Shown: in pieces, positions 8,374 to 18,013 of the stretch
Layout: each line of letters begins with the position of its first letter
Position numbering within the stretch: the first letter of the stretch is position 1
NCBI RefSeq assembly: GCF_040419245.1
Contig: NZ_JAZHOH010000001.1
Location: 1,984,001 to 2,048,000, forward strand
Length of the DNA stretch: 64,000 bases
From: Ewingella sp. CoE-038-23
Lineage (GTDB): Bacteria; Pseudomonadota; Gammaproteobacteria; Enterobacterales; Enterobacteriaceae
Direction of reading: 5' to 3'
The notes under the pieces: model-generated
Seen by the model: only the letters and a program-made list of their open reading frames with translations
Database searches by the model: none
What the model was told of the DNA's origin: nothing
Program-made: the position numbers and the translations under genes

Positions 8374-10317
8374 CTAAACGGCTGGTTTGGCGATCACGTT
8401 GCGGTTTTCCATGCGAACTTCGGCGATTTGCACGTCGATGATATCGCTCTGACGGTAGGCGACTTCGCCCTTAATCAGAACGGTGCCGGTGTCGGCGCTG
8501 CATACCAACTCGTCGCGCACGCTGTGCAGGAACGGAGCAGGGATGAAGGCGACGGCGCCGATGTCTTGCAGGCGAACGCGCAGGCCACCGCGAGTGACGT
8601 CGATGATTTCGGCGCTGAACTTAGTGTCAGTACCGACTTTATCTTCCAGATAACGGGCGTACAGCCAGTCACCCACATCGCGCTCGGCCATGCGGTTGGC
8701 GCGGCGGCGCTCTGCCAGTTGCACGGTCATCTCGTCCTGTGGCTTCTCAGCGGCCTGCTTGGTGATCATCGCCTTCAACAGGCGGTGGTTGACCATATCG
8801 CCGTATTTACGGATTGGCGAAGTCCAGGTGGCGTAGGCTTCCAGACCCAGACCAAAGTGCGGGCCAGGAACGGTGCTGATTTCGGCGAAAGTCTGGAAAC
8901 GACGAATGCGGCTGTCGAGGAACTGCGTTGGCATCGCGTCAAGTTTACGACGCAGTGCGCAGAAACCCGGCAAGGTCAGCAGTTCTTCAGCATTAGCTTC
9001 AACATCATTGGCTTGCAACACGGTGATGGCGTTCTCAACCAGCAGCGGGTCGAAGCCGGTGTGCACGTTATAAACGCCGAAACCAAGGGTGTCGCGCAGG
9101 GCGATGGCGGCACAAACGTTCGCCGCGATCATCGATTCTTCTACGATGCGGTTCGCAATGCGGCGATGCTCGGCGACGATTTCCAGCACGTTGCCTTTCT
9201 CGCCCAGAATGAAGCGGAAGTCAGGGCGGTCTTTGAACACCAGCGCATTCGCGGTACGCCACGCGCTGCGCACGTCACAGACGCGTTTCAGCAGGCGAAT
9301 CTGGTCAGCAATCACATCACTTTGTGGCTGCCATGCGCTTTTCTCTTCCTGCTCAATCCAGTCGGAGACATCGTCATAGGCCAGTTTTGCTTTTGACTCG
9401 ATGGTTGCCGCGAAGAAGCGAATGTCGCTACCCAGCGCGCCATCGGCGGCGAGGGTGACGCTACATGCCAGCACCGGGCGCTGAACGTCCGGCCACAGCG
9501 AGCACAGGTCGTCAGACAGTTCGCGCGGCAGCATCGGGATGTTGAAGCCCGGCAGGTAGTTGGTGAATGCGCGTTTTTTGGCGATATTGTCCAGCTCGGT
9601 GCCTTCGGCCACATAAGCCGTGGGATCGGCAATCGCGATATTCAGTTGCAGGGTGCCGTCGCCGTTGTCTTTAACATAAAGCGCGTCATCCATGTCCTGC
9701 GTGCTGCTACTGTCGATAGTGACAAACGGCAGGGCGGTCAGGTCTTCGCGAGTCAGACCTTGATCGAGGATTTCTGCAATTTCAGATTTAGGGGCTTCGC
9801 GTTCCAGATTATGGCGCGCTAGCGTGACCCACCAAGGGGCCAGATCGTCATCACCGGTGGTGATCCACTCGGTTAATTCGGCCTGAAAACCACGATCGCC
9901 TTCTTTCAGCGGGTGGCGACGCATTTCTGCTACACACCAGTCGCCGTCATTGACTTCGTGATTGATGTTGCGCGCGGTGCGGCACTGGATGGCGTCACGC
10001 AGCAAAGGATGGTCCGGCACGATAGACAGACGGTCATCTTTCTTGGTTACGCGGCCAACAAAGCGCGTGAGGAAAGGTTCAACCAGCGTCTCAGGCTGAA
10101 CCACTTCGCGGTCCTTCTCGGTCTGTAAAGAGGCAATCACGCGGTCGCCGTGCATGACTTTTTTCATGTACGGAGGCGGAATGAAGTAACTTTTTTGACC
10201 GTCTACTTCAAGAAAGCCAAAGCCTTTCTCAGTTCCTTTAACGATGCCTTCAAGGCGGGGAGTCTGAGAGTGAAGTTGCTGTTTTAGCTGCGCGAGCAGC
10301 GGGTTATCTTGAAACAT
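8374..10317 (-). CDS. rnb: Exoribonuclease II
   Basis: Processive 3'-5' exoribonuclease that degrades single-stranded mRNA. At 647 residues it nearly equals the E. coli enzyme (644). The N-terminal cold-shock region ([19 protein letters not shown]) is followed by the RNB catalytic domain, with the metal-binding aspartates of [16 protein letters not shown] (D202, D208, D210, D211), and a C-terminal S1 domain ([19 protein letters not shown]). The start [15 protein letters not shown] is that of the E. coli protein. Monocistronic, with its own terminator. Confidence 0.98.
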   Translation of the reverse strand: MFQDNPLLAQLKQQLHSQTPRLEGIVKGTEKGFGFLEVDGQKSYFIPPPYMKKVMHGDRVIASLQTEKDREVVQPETLVEPFLTRFVGRVTKKDDRLSIVPDHPLLRDAIQCRTARNINHEVNDGDWCVAEMRRHPLKEGDRGFQAELTEWITTGDDDLAPWWVTLARHNLEREAPKSEIAEILDQGLTREDLTALPFVTIDSSSTQDMDDALYVKDNGDGTLQLNIAIADPTAYVAEGTELDNIAKKRAFTNYLPGFNIPMLPRELSDDLCSLWPDVQRPVLACSVTLAADGALGSDIRFFAATIESKAKLAYDDVSDWIEQEEKSAWQPQSDVIADQIRLLKRVCDVRSAWRTANALVFKDRPDFRFILGEKGNVLEIVAEHRRIANRIVEESMIAANVCAAIALRDTLGFGVYNVHTGFDPLLVENAITVLQANDVEANAEELLTLPGFCALRRKLDAMPTQFLDSRIRRFQTFAEISTVPGPHFGLGLEAYATWTSPIRKYGDMVNHRLLKAMITKQAAEKPQDEMTVQLAERRRANRMAERDVGDWLYARYLEDKVGTDTKFSAEIIDVTRGGLRVRLQDIGAVAFIPAPFLHSVRDELVCSADTGTVLIKGEVAYRQSDIIDVQIAEVRMENRNVIAKPAV

Positions 10318-10400
10318 ATCGTCCAGAGAGTGGGGTTAAAGTGGCTCGATTAGCGGCAGACAGTTTTACGCGAAATGGCCGCGTGCGGCAAGCAATAACC

Positions 10401-10436
10401 CCCTCTTTCACGACATAACCTTGTCGCGAAAGAGGG
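10401..10436 (-). terminator. Hairpin downstream of ydeP
   Basis: CCCTCTTTC (10401-10409) pairs with GAAAGAGGG (10428-10436) and a further CGAC/GTCG pairing extends the stem. On the minus strand it follows the ydeP stop closely, but the trailing T run is poor, so termination efficiency is uncertain. Confidence 0.55.
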
Positions 10437-10452
10437 AATGCAGACTTGAAGA

Positions 10453-12759
10453 TTAGGCGATGCGTTGCAGATCGACTTTCTGCTCGCAGCGGCGGATAGC
10501 CACCGGGATCGCTTTAGAGGTAGGGGTGTGAGTTTGGTCACCAAAGCTGGACATTGGCACCAGCGGGTTGGTTTCCGGGTAGTAGGCCGCCAGATTGCCG
10601 CGCGGGATGTCGTAGCTCACCAGTTTGAAGCCGGTCACTTTGCGCTCGACGCCGTCGGTCCACAGGGTTTCGATTTCCACCAGTTCGCCATCCTTCATAC
10701 CTAATGCCGCTAAGTCGTCAGGGTGGATGAACAGCACTTCGCGCTGGCCGTAAACGCCACGGTAACGGTCATCAAGCCCGTAAATGGTGGTGTTGTACTG
10801 GTCGTGGGAGCGCAGGGTTTGCAGCGTAAACGGCGCATCCTGATTGCCCTGCGGGATCAGCTGTTCAGGCAAGCTTGCCGCGCTGAAGTTGGCTTTACCG
10901 GTTGGCGTGTTGAATTTCAGCTCGGCCGCTGCGTTACCCAAGTAGAAGCCGCCTTTAATGTCGCAACGGGCGTTAAAATCGGTAAAGCTTGGAATAGTGG
11001 CTTCGATATGGTCGCGGATCAGGTTGTAATCGTCCGCCAGCGCCATCCAGTCGAGGTATTTGTCGCCCAGCACGGCGTTAGCAATGCCGCAGACAATCGC
11101 CGTCTCGGAACGCTGCTCTGGAGATAACGGGATACCCACACCTTCGGAGGCGTGAACCATGCTGAAGGAGTCTTCAACGGTAATAAACTGCGAACCCGTG
11201 GCCTGCATATCCAGCTCGGTACGACCAAGGGTAGGCAGGATCAAGGCTTCGCGGCCCGGGGTTAAGTGGCTGCGGTTCAGCTTGGTGCTGATTTGCACTG
11301 ACAGGTCGAGATTGCTCAGCGCCTTCTCGGTACGCAAGGTGTCCGGTGCCGCCGCCGCTAAGTTACCGCCGAGGCAGATAAGCACTTTGGCGTCACCCTT
11401 CAACATGGCTTCCAACGCTTCAACCGTGTTGTGGCCCGGGTTGCGTGGCGGGGTGAATTTGAAGTGGGCTTCCATGGCGTCGAGCAGGGCTTTTGGCGCT
11501 TTTTCGTCGATACCCATGGTGCGGTTGCCCTGCACGTTACTGTGACCGCGCACCGGACACAGGCCCGCGCCCGGCTTGCCGAGTTGGCCAAACAGCAGTT
11601 GCAGGTTGGTGATTTCACGCACGGTAGCCACGGAGTGTTTGTGCTGAGTGATACCCATCGCCCAAGTACAAATCACGCGCTCGGCCTGCACGTAGATAGA
11701 CGCCGCTTCGCGAATTTCTTCTTCGGAAAGGCCAGACTGCTCGACGATTTTCTCCCAAGAGGTAGCATCCACCACCGCCAGATACTCATCCACGCCCGCG
11801 GTGTTCTGGGCGATAAAGTCTGCGTCGAAAATGGTGCTCAGGCCGTTGGACACGCGGTCGCGATCGGCTTCCAAGAGGGCTTTAACAATGCCGCGAACCG
11901 CCGCCATGTCGCCGCCAAGATTTGGCTGGTAATAGGCGGAGCTAATACGGCCTGATTTGGTGGTGACCACTTCCAGCGGTTTTTGTGGGTCAGCAAAACG
12001 CTCAAGACCGCGCTCGCGCAGGGTGTTGAAACTGACTACTTTCGCGCCGCGATCGGCGGCGTGGCGCAGGCTGTGCAGCATGCGCGGGTGGTTAGTGCCG
12101 GGGTTCTGACCGAAGACGAAAATGGCATCGGCCTTTTCGAAGTCGTCGAGACGAATGGTGCCTTTACCCACCCCGATACTCTGCTTCAGCCCAACGCCGC
12201 TGGCTTCGTGGCACATATTGGAGCAGTCAGGGAAGTTGTTGGTGCCGAACATGCGGCCAAACACTTGATACAGATAAGAAGCTTCGTTGCTGGCGCGGCC
12301 GGAGGTGTAGAAATCAGCCTGATCCGGGCTTTCCAGACCTTTTAAATGGCTGGCGATCAGCGAGAAGGCGTCGTCCCAGCTAATAGGCTCATAGTGGTCA
12401 GTGGTGCGGTTGTAGCGCAGCGGCTGAGTCAAACGGCCCTGGTACTCAAGGAAATAGTCGCTCTGTTCGCGCAGTTTGCTCACGCTGTGCTGAGCAAAGA
12501 ACTCAGGCTCCAAGGCTTTACGTGTGGCTTCCCAGCTGACGGCTTTGGCGCCGTTTTCACAGAAGCTGAAGGTGCTGTGGTTGTCGTCGCCCCAGGCACA
12601 GCCCGGGCAGTCGAAGCCGCGACCCTTGTTCACGCGCATCAGGTTGCGCAGGTTAGAAAGGACTTTTTTGCTGTCGAAGACGTAACGGGTGGTGGCTTCT
12701 AATGATCCCCAACCACCGGCAGCACCGGTATAAGGTTTGATCTCAGTTTTGAATTTCAT
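10453..12759 (-). CDS. ydeP: FdhF/YdeP family molybdopterin oxidoreductase
   Basis: A 768-residue homologue of E. coli YdeP (759), in the molybdopterin bis-MGD oxidoreductase superfamily with formate dehydrogenase. The N-terminal cysteines CPGC (51, 54) and FCENGAK (67) are those of the iron-sulfur region. Further on come GRASNEASYLYQVF, the MCHEASG loop, and a C-terminal molydopterin-guanine binding domain (HPDDLAALGMKDGELVEIE). There is no selenocysteine codon in frame. In E. coli YdeP contributes to acid resistance, but its substrate is not known. The gene stands alone between rnb and the divergent dacD. Confidence 0.92.
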   Translation of the reverse strand: MKFKTEIKPYTGAAGGWGSLEATTRYVFDSKKVLSNLRNLMRVNKGRGFDCPGCAWGDDNHSTFSFCENGAKAVSWEATRKALEPEFFAQHSVSKLREQSDYFLEYQGRLTQPLRYNRTTDHYEPISWDDAFSLIASHLKGLESPDQADFYTSGRASNEASYLYQVFGRMFGTNNFPDCSNMCHEASGVGLKQSIGVGKGTIRLDDFEKADAIFVFGQNPGTNHPRMLHSLRHAADRGAKVVSFNTLRERGLERFADPQKPLEVVTTKSGRISSAYYQPNLGGDMAAVRGIVKALLEADRDRVSNGLSTIFDADFIAQNTAGVDEYLAVVDATSWEKIVEQSGLSEEEIREAASIYVQAERVICTWAMGITQHKHSVATVREITNLQLLFGQLGKPGAGLCPVRGHSNVQGNRTMGIDEKAPKALLDAMEAHFKFTPPRNPGHNTVEALEAMLKGDAKVLICLGGNLAAAAPDTLRTEKALSNLDLSVQISTKLNRSHLTPGREALILPTLGRTELDMQATGSQFITVEDSFSMVHASEGVGIPLSPEQRSETAIVCGIANAVLGDKYLDWMALADDYNLIRDHIEATIPSFTDFNARCDIKGGFYLGNAAAELKFNTPTGKANFSAASLPEQLIPQGNQDAPFTLQTLRSHDQYNTTIYGLDDRYRGVYGQREVLFIHPDDLAALGMKDGELVEIETLWTDGVERKVTGFKLVSYDIPRGNLAAYYPETNPLVPMSSFGDQTHTPTSKAIPVAIRRCEQKVDLQRIA

Positions 12760-13158
12760 ATTTTCGCTTCGCAGGTGTCATTCGAAAAGCCGAATGTGAT
12801 AAGTGACATGCAATCGGTGGCGCTGAATTGTTAAACCGATTGTTAATTTTATGTCACAAGTTTAGGACTGAAGAGGGGATTTCGTCTAATCGAATGGCGC
12901 AATCGTGAGATAGAGCGCGTTTATCGCGGGAAATATCAACAAATTGTAACTAAGCCGTTTCATTATGAAACGCTTAGAAAAATAAACAGGGTTTAGTCGT
13001 GCGTCTTTATAGTGCACCCTATGCGCCAATCCGTTTTCTCCTGCAAATTTCGCTGTTTTAGCCTTCATGGAACAAGGTTTGGGGAGTATTGAATCTATTT
13101 TAGCCACATGCCGAGCTAAATGCGGCCTGTGGCGTTTGGCGTTATAAAGGAACAAGCC
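12760..13158. other. Divergent promoter region between ydeP and dacD
   Basis: About 400 bp without a credible gene. It contains two small inverted repeats (CATTCG/CGAATG near 12779-12796, and AATCGGT...ACCGATT near 12812-12840) that could be operators of ydeP. A degenerate Ter-like sequence at about 12938-12954 was judged not real because of its orientation. The rest is AT-rich promoter-like DNA. Confidence 0.5.
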
Positions 13159-14328
13159 GTGAAACGTAGCGTATTGAGTGTATTAACTGGCGTATTAATG
13201 TTATCAGCAGGCGCGGCGAAAGCCGTTGCGCCATTAGATTTCCCAGTGGCTCCGCCAAGTATTGACGCAGAATCCTTTGTATTGATGGATTACGGCAGTG
13301 GTGATGTGCTGGCGGCGGGCAACCCGGACGAGCGCCGTAACCCGGCCAGCCTGACCAAACTGATGACCGGTTATGTTATCGACCGCGCGCTGGATAAACA
13401 CAAAATCACCATGGATGACGTGGTCACCGTGCCGCAAGAAGCCTGGGTGGCAGGTAACAAAAGTCTGGCCGGTTCTTCCCTGATGTTCCTCAAGCCGGGC
13501 GACCGCGTCACAGTGCGCGACCTGATCCGCGGCATTATCGTGACCTCCGGTAACGACGCCTGTGTGGCAATGGCCGACTACGTGGCCGGCAGCCAGGACG
13601 CGTTCGTAGGCATGATGAACCAGTACGTCACCTCTATGGGGCTGACCAACAGCCACTTTGAAACCGTTCACGGCCTTGACGCGCCGGGCCAGTACACCAC
13701 CTCTTATGACTTAGCCAAGCTTTCTCGCGCCATTATTGGCGGCGAACCTGAGGAATATCATATGTATAGCGAAAAATCGCTGACCTATGACAACATCACT
13801 CAGCAGAACCGTAACGGCCTACTGTGGGACAAAAACCTGCAAGTTGATGGCCTGAAAACCGGCCACACCGAAAGCGCTGGCTTCAACATTATTGCTTCTG
13901 CGACCGAGGGCAACCGCCGCCTGATCGCCGTGGTGATGGGCGGTAAAAGCTCAAAAGGGCGCGAAGAGCAGGCGCGCAAGCTGCTGACCTGGGGCTTCCG
14001 CGAATACACCAGCAAGCAGATTTTCAAAGCGGGACAAACCGTTTCGACAGAGAAAGTTTGGTTCGGCGACCATCAGGACGTCAAGGTCGGCTCGCTGGAT
14101 GACGTGTTCATCAGCGTGCCGCAGTCCGACGCCGACAAGCTGAAAGCCCAATACGTGCTGACCAATCCACAGATCGACGCGCCGCTGAAAAAAGGCCAAG
14201 AGCTGGGCAGCATCAACATTGTTGATAACGGCAAAACCATTAAAACCATTCCGCTGGTGGCACTGGAAGATGTCGCTAAAGGCGGGATGTTTAGCCGTTT
14301 AGTGGATTATGTGAAGTTAAAGATCTAG
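13159..14328 (+). CDS. dacD: D-alanyl-D-alanine carboxypeptidase (PBP6b, DacD type)
   Basis: Penicillin-binding serine peptidase of the periplasm that trims the terminal D-Ala of peptidoglycan side chains. From the GTG at 13159 (AAAGGA ribosome site) the protein has 389 residues, like E. coli DacD (388). It has a signal peptide to about residue 22, catalytic Ser64-x-x-Lys67 (SLTK), Ser130-Gly-Asn132 and Lys233-Thr-Gly235 (KTGH), and a C-terminal amphipathic tail (MFSRLVDYVKLKI) for membrane attachment. An upstream ATG at 13120 in frame adds 13 residues that would spoil the signal peptide, so I reject it. The match is closer to DacD than to DacA or DacC. Confidence 0.9.
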   Translation: MKRSVLSVLTGVLMLSAGAAKAVAPLDFPVAPPSIDAESFVLMDYGSGDVLAAGNPDERRNPASLTKLMTGYVIDRALDKHKITMDDVVTVPQEAWVAGNKSLAGSSLMFLKPGDRVTVRDLIRGIIVTSGNDACVAMADYVAGSQDAFVGMMNQYVTSMGLTNSHFETVHGLDAPGQYTTSYDLAKLSRAIIGGEPEEYHMYSEKSLTYDNITQQNRNGLLWDKNLQVDGLKTGHTESAGFNIIASATEGNRRLIAVVMGGKSSKGREEQARKLLTWGFREYTSKQIFKAGQTVSTEKVWFGDHQDVKVGSLDDVFISVPQSDADKLKAQYVLTNPQIDAPLKKGQELGSINIVDNGKTIKTIPLVALEDVAKGGMFSRLVDYVKLKI

Positions 14329-14353
14329 TTCAGCGCTTGGGGCTGAATGACGT

Positions 14354-14383
14354 GGGGGAGGCGCGAAAACGCCTCCCTTTTTG
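14354..14383 (+). terminator. Rho-independent terminator after dacD
   Basis: GGGAGGCG (14356-14363) pairs with CGCCTCCC (14370-14377), followed by TTTTT. It lies about 26 bp after the dacD stop. Confidence 0.85.
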
Positions 14384-14410
14384 TTTAAGTTCAGAGGGTA
14401 GCTGGGATAT

Positions 14411-14977
14411 CTACTCTTTAACCAAACGACTTGAGACTTGTAACATGCCGCCGTGGCTGGCACTGCCGGTGAATTGCAACGCCGACTGCCCGGCAAGATT
14501 ATCGAAAAGCCTGACACCCTCTGCGAGCAGGACAGGAATGTAAGTCAGGGTCATTTCATCAACCAGTGACGCAGATAGCGCCTGCTGAATCATATTCCCG
14601 CCATCAATATAAACGTCTTTGCCATTCGCCAGCGTTGTGGCTTGGGCAATCAACGCGTGAATGTCGCCAGACACTGTCTTGATGGTCGCAGAAGCAGGGC
14701 GCGCAATAGCCCGCGAGGTGGCGACCAGTACTGGGACATCGCCATAAACCCATTGGCCCATGGCTTCCAGAACATCATAAGTGTTGCGGCCCATCAGCAT
14801 GCATCCCACTTGTTCCATAAATGGATCAAATTGCAGGAAGTTGGCGTCGTCCGCTAAATCTCCGGCGCGGGAATGATCCTTATTCAGCCATTCAAGCTCG
14901 TGATTCGGGCCTGCGATATAGCCATCGAGTGAGCTGGCCATATACACTCTTACTTTGGTATGCATCTGATTAGCCAT
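14411..14977 (-). CDS. RibD C-terminal / dihydrofolate reductase-like protein
   Basis: A 188-residue protein of the RibD_C superfamily, NAD(P)H-dependent reductases related to DHFR and to the reductase half of RibD. It shows the opening RVYMASSLDGYIAG, the central MGRNTYDV motif, and KDVYIDGGNMIQQAL, the usual nucleotide-binding stretch. The start at 14977 is chosen because AGGAGG lies just upstream; a longer open frame to 15049 adds residues without family similarity. It is divergent from a LysR-type regulator gene, which may control it. The substrate is unknown. Confidence 0.8.
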   Translation of the reverse strand: MANQMHTKVRVYMASSLDGYIAGPNHELEWLNKDHSRAGDLADDANFLQFDPFMEQVGCMLMGRNTYDVLEAMGQWVYGDVPVLVATSRAIARPASATIKTVSGDIHALIAQATTLANGKDVYIDGGNMIQQALSASLVDEMTLTYIPVLLAEGVRLFDNLAGQSALQFTGSASHGGMLQVSSRLVKE

Positions 14978-15157
14978 CTTTTCCTCCTTAAATGTTGCGG
15001 CTAAGAATAATCCGGTTTTACAAAATGTCACACTTTTTTGTGCAGCCACTATTCACCACCGTTATCTATAACAATGGTCCCTTCACGACTTTCATCCGCC
15101 GCGCCGTTATACTCTCTACCATTACTCCTATCTATCACGCGGCTTCTTTACGACCCT

Positions 15158-16072
15158 ATGGACATCAAGCAACTCATTTACCTCTGCAATCTTGAACGCG
15201 AGCGGCACTTTGGCCGTGCGGCAGAGGCTAGTTTTGTCAGCCAGCCGACGCTTTCTATGCGATTGAAAAATCTTGAGAAAGAGCTAGATCTCAACTTGAT
15301 CAATCGCGGTAATAATTTCGAAGGTTTTACGGCGGAAGGCCTGCGGGTACTGAGCTGGGCGCGTGAGATTGTTGCGGTCTATGAAGGGCTCAAGCTGGAA
15401 GTGGAGTCGCTAAAGCAGGGGCTGAGCGGTACCTTGCGCATTGGCGTGATGCCGCAGTGCAGCATCTCTCTAGCGCGATTGATAAAGGCGGTGAATGATA
15501 CCCATCCGGGGCTGGATTATCGCGTGGCGGAAGTCAGCGCCGATCAGCTGATCGAAGCCCTGAGTAGTCACGCTGTGGACGTCGGTATCGGCTTTTTTGA
15601 GTTTTCCACCCTCAATGAACTGCGTTTCCAACTGGCGCCGATTGACGATGGGGGCGTCGACGTGGTCTATCACCCCGACCACTTCCCGCAGTTGCAGAAT
15701 GCGACGTTATTGACCGCCGAGCAGGCCGCCCAGCTGCCTCTGTGCCTGTCGGAGCCGAGCCGCTATTTCCGCCGCTATCTGGATAATCACTTCCGTCAGG
15801 CCGGTCTGGTGCTGCACCCGACGCTTGAAAGCACCTCGATTTTCCAACTGATGCAGGGCGTTTTTGTCGGGCTGGGCTGCGCGCTGGTTCCCCGTGGTCA
15901 TTTGATTGATGAGATGCATCCGGCGCTGAAACGCTGCCCGTTGGATATTGCGCCAATGAGTCGCCACGCCGCGCTGGTGGTAGCTGAAGCAGGGCGCGCC
16001 ACGCCGCTGGCCCAGCACTTTTTCAACGCCGCCGCGCTATGGATAGCACAACAGCCTAACCTTCAACCCTGA
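15158..16072 (+). CDS. LysR-type transcriptional regulator
   Basis: A 304-residue LysR-family protein. The winged helix-turn-helix covers about residues 1-60 (CNLERERHFGRAAEASFVSQ, then PTLSMRLKNLEKEL), and the C-terminal substrate-binding domain starts near residue 90 (GTLRIGVMPQCSISLA). The ATG at 15158 gives the normal LysR opening MDIKQLIYLCNLE; an ATG at 15038 in frame would add 40 non-conserved residues. It is divergent from the RibD-type reductase gene, 180 bp away, which is its likeliest target. The effector is unknown. Confidence 0.88.
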   Translation: MDIKQLIYLCNLERERHFGRAAEASFVSQPTLSMRLKNLEKELDLNLINRGNNFEGFTAEGLRVLSWAREIVAVYEGLKLEVESLKQGLSGTLRIGVMPQCSISLARLIKAVNDTHPGLDYRVAEVSADQLIEALSSHAVDVGIGFFEFSTLNELRFQLAPIDDGGVDVVYHPDHFPQLQNATLLTAEQAAQLPLCLSEPSRYFRRYLDNHFRQAGLVLHPTLESTSIFQLMQGVFVGLGCALVPRGHLIDEMHPALKRCPLDIAPMSRHAALVVAEAGRATPLAQHFFNAAALWIAQQPNLQP

Positions 16073-16202
16073 AGCTTTTCGTTCTGTAACATTACGAGAC
16101 GTTTTCCTATTGATGAAATGAATGTTTAAGACCAAGCTTTACGGGCTTATTTTGCATAAAAGCGGCAATCAAAGCCCGTAAGAGAAATTAATGGAGTTAC
16201 AC

Positions 16203-16703
16203 ATGAAAGCATTAAAAACAGTGTTGTTAGCCATCGCGGCAAGTGGTGTGTTAGTTGCCGGCGGTGCGCAGGCAAATAATCTGTTGAGTTCATTGCAGGA
16301 CGCAGCCAATCAGCAATTAAACGGCAGTAACGGTGCCACGGCGGGCAACGGGGCCAATTCAGGGGCTTCTTTGATGTCGCTGCTCAACGGCGGTGATAGC
16401 GCGCTGACCTCGAAAAGCGCCACCAACGTTGCGGGCGTTTTGCAGTATTGCGTGAAGAATAACGTGTTGTCGCAAGCCAGCACCGAAAATGTGAAAGACA
16501 AGCTGTTAAGCAAGCTGGGCATTGAAAGTGCCGCAGGCGCGCAGAGCCAGGATTACCAAAACGGCCTCGGCGGCTTACTGCAAACCGGCAAAGGGCAGAA
16601 CGTTGACCTCAACAATCTGGGGAACGGCCTGTCGCAGGTGAAAGAGAAAGTGAAACAAAAAGCCTGTGATGTGGTGTTGAAGCAGGCGAAATCCTTTATT
16701 TGA
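16203..16703 (+). CDS. yjjA: DUF2501 family protein (YjjA)
   Basis: A 166-residue exported protein with a signal peptide ending near QA-NN (residue 25), a low-complexity Asn/Gly/Ser stretch, and a C-terminal part with two cysteines (VLQYCVKNN and KQKACDVV) likely to form a disulfide. It matches the E. coli YjjA / DUF2501 family in length and layout; function unknown. The ATG at 16203 has GGAG upstream, whereas the in-frame ATG at 16191 would place that site inside the gene. Followed at once by a repeat locus. Confidence 0.8.
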   Translation: MKALKTVLLAIAASGVLVAGGAQANNLLSSLQDAANQQLNGSNGATAGNGANSGASLMSLLNGGDSALTSKSATNVAGVLQYCVKNNVLSQASTENVKDKLLSKLGIESAAGAQSQDYQNGLGGLLQTGKGQNVDLNNLGNGLSQVKEKVKQKACDVVLKQAKSFI

Positions 16704-16736
16704 TTTTTGGGTGTGCGGCCCAATTCCGCTAAGGTC

Positions 16737-17065
16737 TTGGGCGGCTGCCCAAACCCGCTTTTAAAATCTTTAAATTCAAATTCAAATTCAAATTCAAATT
16801 CAAATTCAAGGTCGTGGGCACCGGCCCACACCGGCAAGGGGGCGGCCAGTCGCCGCCGCCCCCTTGACCCCCGGGCTTTTTTAACTGCGCGCTTCGCTCG
16901 TTAGGCGGACTTGTTTCAGGTACTTCCGTTATCCACCGCAAAATGTCGCCGCTTAGGCGGTGCCTTCGCTTCAGGCTTCGAGCCTTGGGTCTCGAACCGT
17001 TCGCTCAGCGCCATTTTTGACTGCGGTTTTGAGGCATCTCAACCGTACCTTTTCAGTGATTTTCA
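16737..17065 (+). repeat. Modular hairpin repeat, copy 2L (alleles c/y)
   Basis: Begins 34 bp after the yjjA stop with a terminal hairpin H0 (TTGGGC-ggct-GCCCAA, 16737-16752). Then follow an expanded AAATTC array, H1 (GTGGGCaccgGCCCAC), H2 allele c (AAGGGGGCGG with CCGCCCCCTT), the core GCCGCTTAGGCGG, H5 allele y (TTCGAG-ccttgggt-CTCGAA), and the tail variant GACTGCGGTTTTGAGGCAT shared with copy 1R. The stretch between H2 and the core is diverged compared with other copies. Confidence 0.82.
16772..16807 (+). repeat. Hexanucleotide array, 6 x AAATTC
   Basis: Six perfect tandem copies of AAATTC within the AT-rich edge of repeat copy 2L. Other copies of the repeat have one or two units at this place (for example 38522-38540), so the number varies. 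Antisense translation would give an alternating Glu-Phe run, which is not evidence for a protein. Confidence 0.9.
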
Positions 17066-17075
17066 GATTTTTTGT

Positions 17076-17350
17076 GAATGAAACGGCTCGAAGTAAATGC
17101 CAGTAAGTCGCGTTCAGAAGTGACGCCGAGGGAGTGGTTCGAGACCTATGGCTCGAAGCCCGAACTGAGGGAACCGCCTAAGCGGCGGCACTTCGCGACG
17201 ATCTCCGTGGTTCCTGAAACACGTCCATCCCAACCCTGCGCAGCCTCGATCTTCCAGCGAGAAAAAACGCAGGGTTCCAAGGGAGGCGCGTTTACGCCTC
17301 CCTTGGTCGGTGTGGGCCGACGCCCACGACCTTGAACTTGCCCTTAAAAG
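17076..17350 (-). repeat. Modular hairpin repeat, copy 2R (alleles b/y), inverted
   Basis: Head to head with copy 2L. On the minus strand: H1 (GTGGGCgtcgGCCCAC), H2 allele b (AAGGGAGGCG with CGCCTCCCTT), CCTGCG...CGCAGG, the core GCCGCCGCTTAGGCGG, and H5 allele y. Allele b occurs here with y, but with x in copy 4, which shows that modules reassort. The H1 end is next to the nth stop. Confidence 0.85.
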
Positions 17351-17380
17351 TTTCCTCTGCTTTCTAAAAGCTGAAAAAGC

Positions 17381-18013
17381 TTATTCAACCTTTTCTTTGA
17401 ACTCGCATAAGTCCTCAATCACACAGGACCCGCACCGTGGTTTACGTGCGATACAGGTATAGCGCCCGTGCAAGATAAACCAATGGTGGCAATCGAGTTT
17501 GAACTCGGCGGGGACCACTTTAAGTAGCTTATCTTCGACATTCTCCACGGTCTTGCCGGGGGCGAAATTGGTGCGATTACAGACGCGGTAAATATGGGTG
17601 TCGACGGCGATGGTCGGCCAGCCAAAGGCGGTGTTGAGCACCACGTTGGCGGTTTTACGGCCGACGCCGGGCAGGGCTTCTAAGGCTTCGCGGTTTTCGG
17701 GGACTTCGCCGCCGTGCTTTTCCAGCAACAGGCGGCAGGTCTTGATCACGTTCTCAGCCTTGGAATTAAACAGGCCGATGGTTTTGATGTACTCCTTCAC
17801 GCCGTCCACGCCCAGCTCCAGAATTGCGGCAGGGGTGTTGGCAATCGGATACAGCTTGGCGGTGGCTTTATTGACGCTCACGTCAGTGGCCTGCGCCGAA
17901 AGCAGAACCGCAATCAGCAGCTCGAATGGCGTGGTGTACACCAGCTCGGTGGTCGGGTGCGGGTTATTCTCCCGCAGCCGGCTGAGAATACTGATGCGCT
18001 TCTCTTTATTCAT
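17381..18013 (-). CDS. nth: Endonuclease III
   Basis: Bifunctional DNA glycosylase/AP lyase that removes oxidised pyrimidines in base-excision repair. The 210-residue protein has the helix-hairpin-helix LPGVGRKTA with catalytic Lys120, the catalytic Asp138 (VDTH), and the C-terminal 4Fe-4S cluster cysteines 187, 194, 197 and 203, all at the E. coli positions. Its ATG overlaps the rsxE stop (ATGA), so it is the distal gene of the rsx operon, as in E. coli. Confidence 0.98.
   Translation of the reverse strand: MNKEKRISILSRLRENNPHPTTELVYTTPFELLIAVLLSAQATDVSVNKATAKLYPIANTPAAILELGVDGVKEYIKTIGLFNSKAENVIKTCRLLLEKHGGEVPENREALEALPGVGRKTANVVLNTAFGWPTIAVDTHIYRVCNRTNFAPGKTVENVEDKLLKVVPAEFKLDCHHWFILHGRYTCIARKPRCGSCVIEDLCEFKEKVE

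Noticed and set aside
10453..12759. Possible selenocysteine gene (fdhF-like)
   Set aside because: The YdeP frame has no in-frame TGA; it belongs to the non-selenocysteine branch.
12938..12954. Ter-like sequence CAAATTGTAACTAAG in the ydeP-dacD gap
   Set aside because: It lacks the GTATG half of the core and is oriented to stop rightward forks arriving from the origin side, which is opposite to the trap set by the tus Ter site.
12886..13155. 89-codon frame on the minus strand in the dacD leader
   Set aside because: It covers the dacD ribosome site, lacks any recognisable domain and has no credible Shine-Dalgarno.
13415..13427. matS-like ATGACGTGGTCAC in dacD
   Set aside because: Two mismatches to the consensus, including the outer G and the Y position; not counted as a site.
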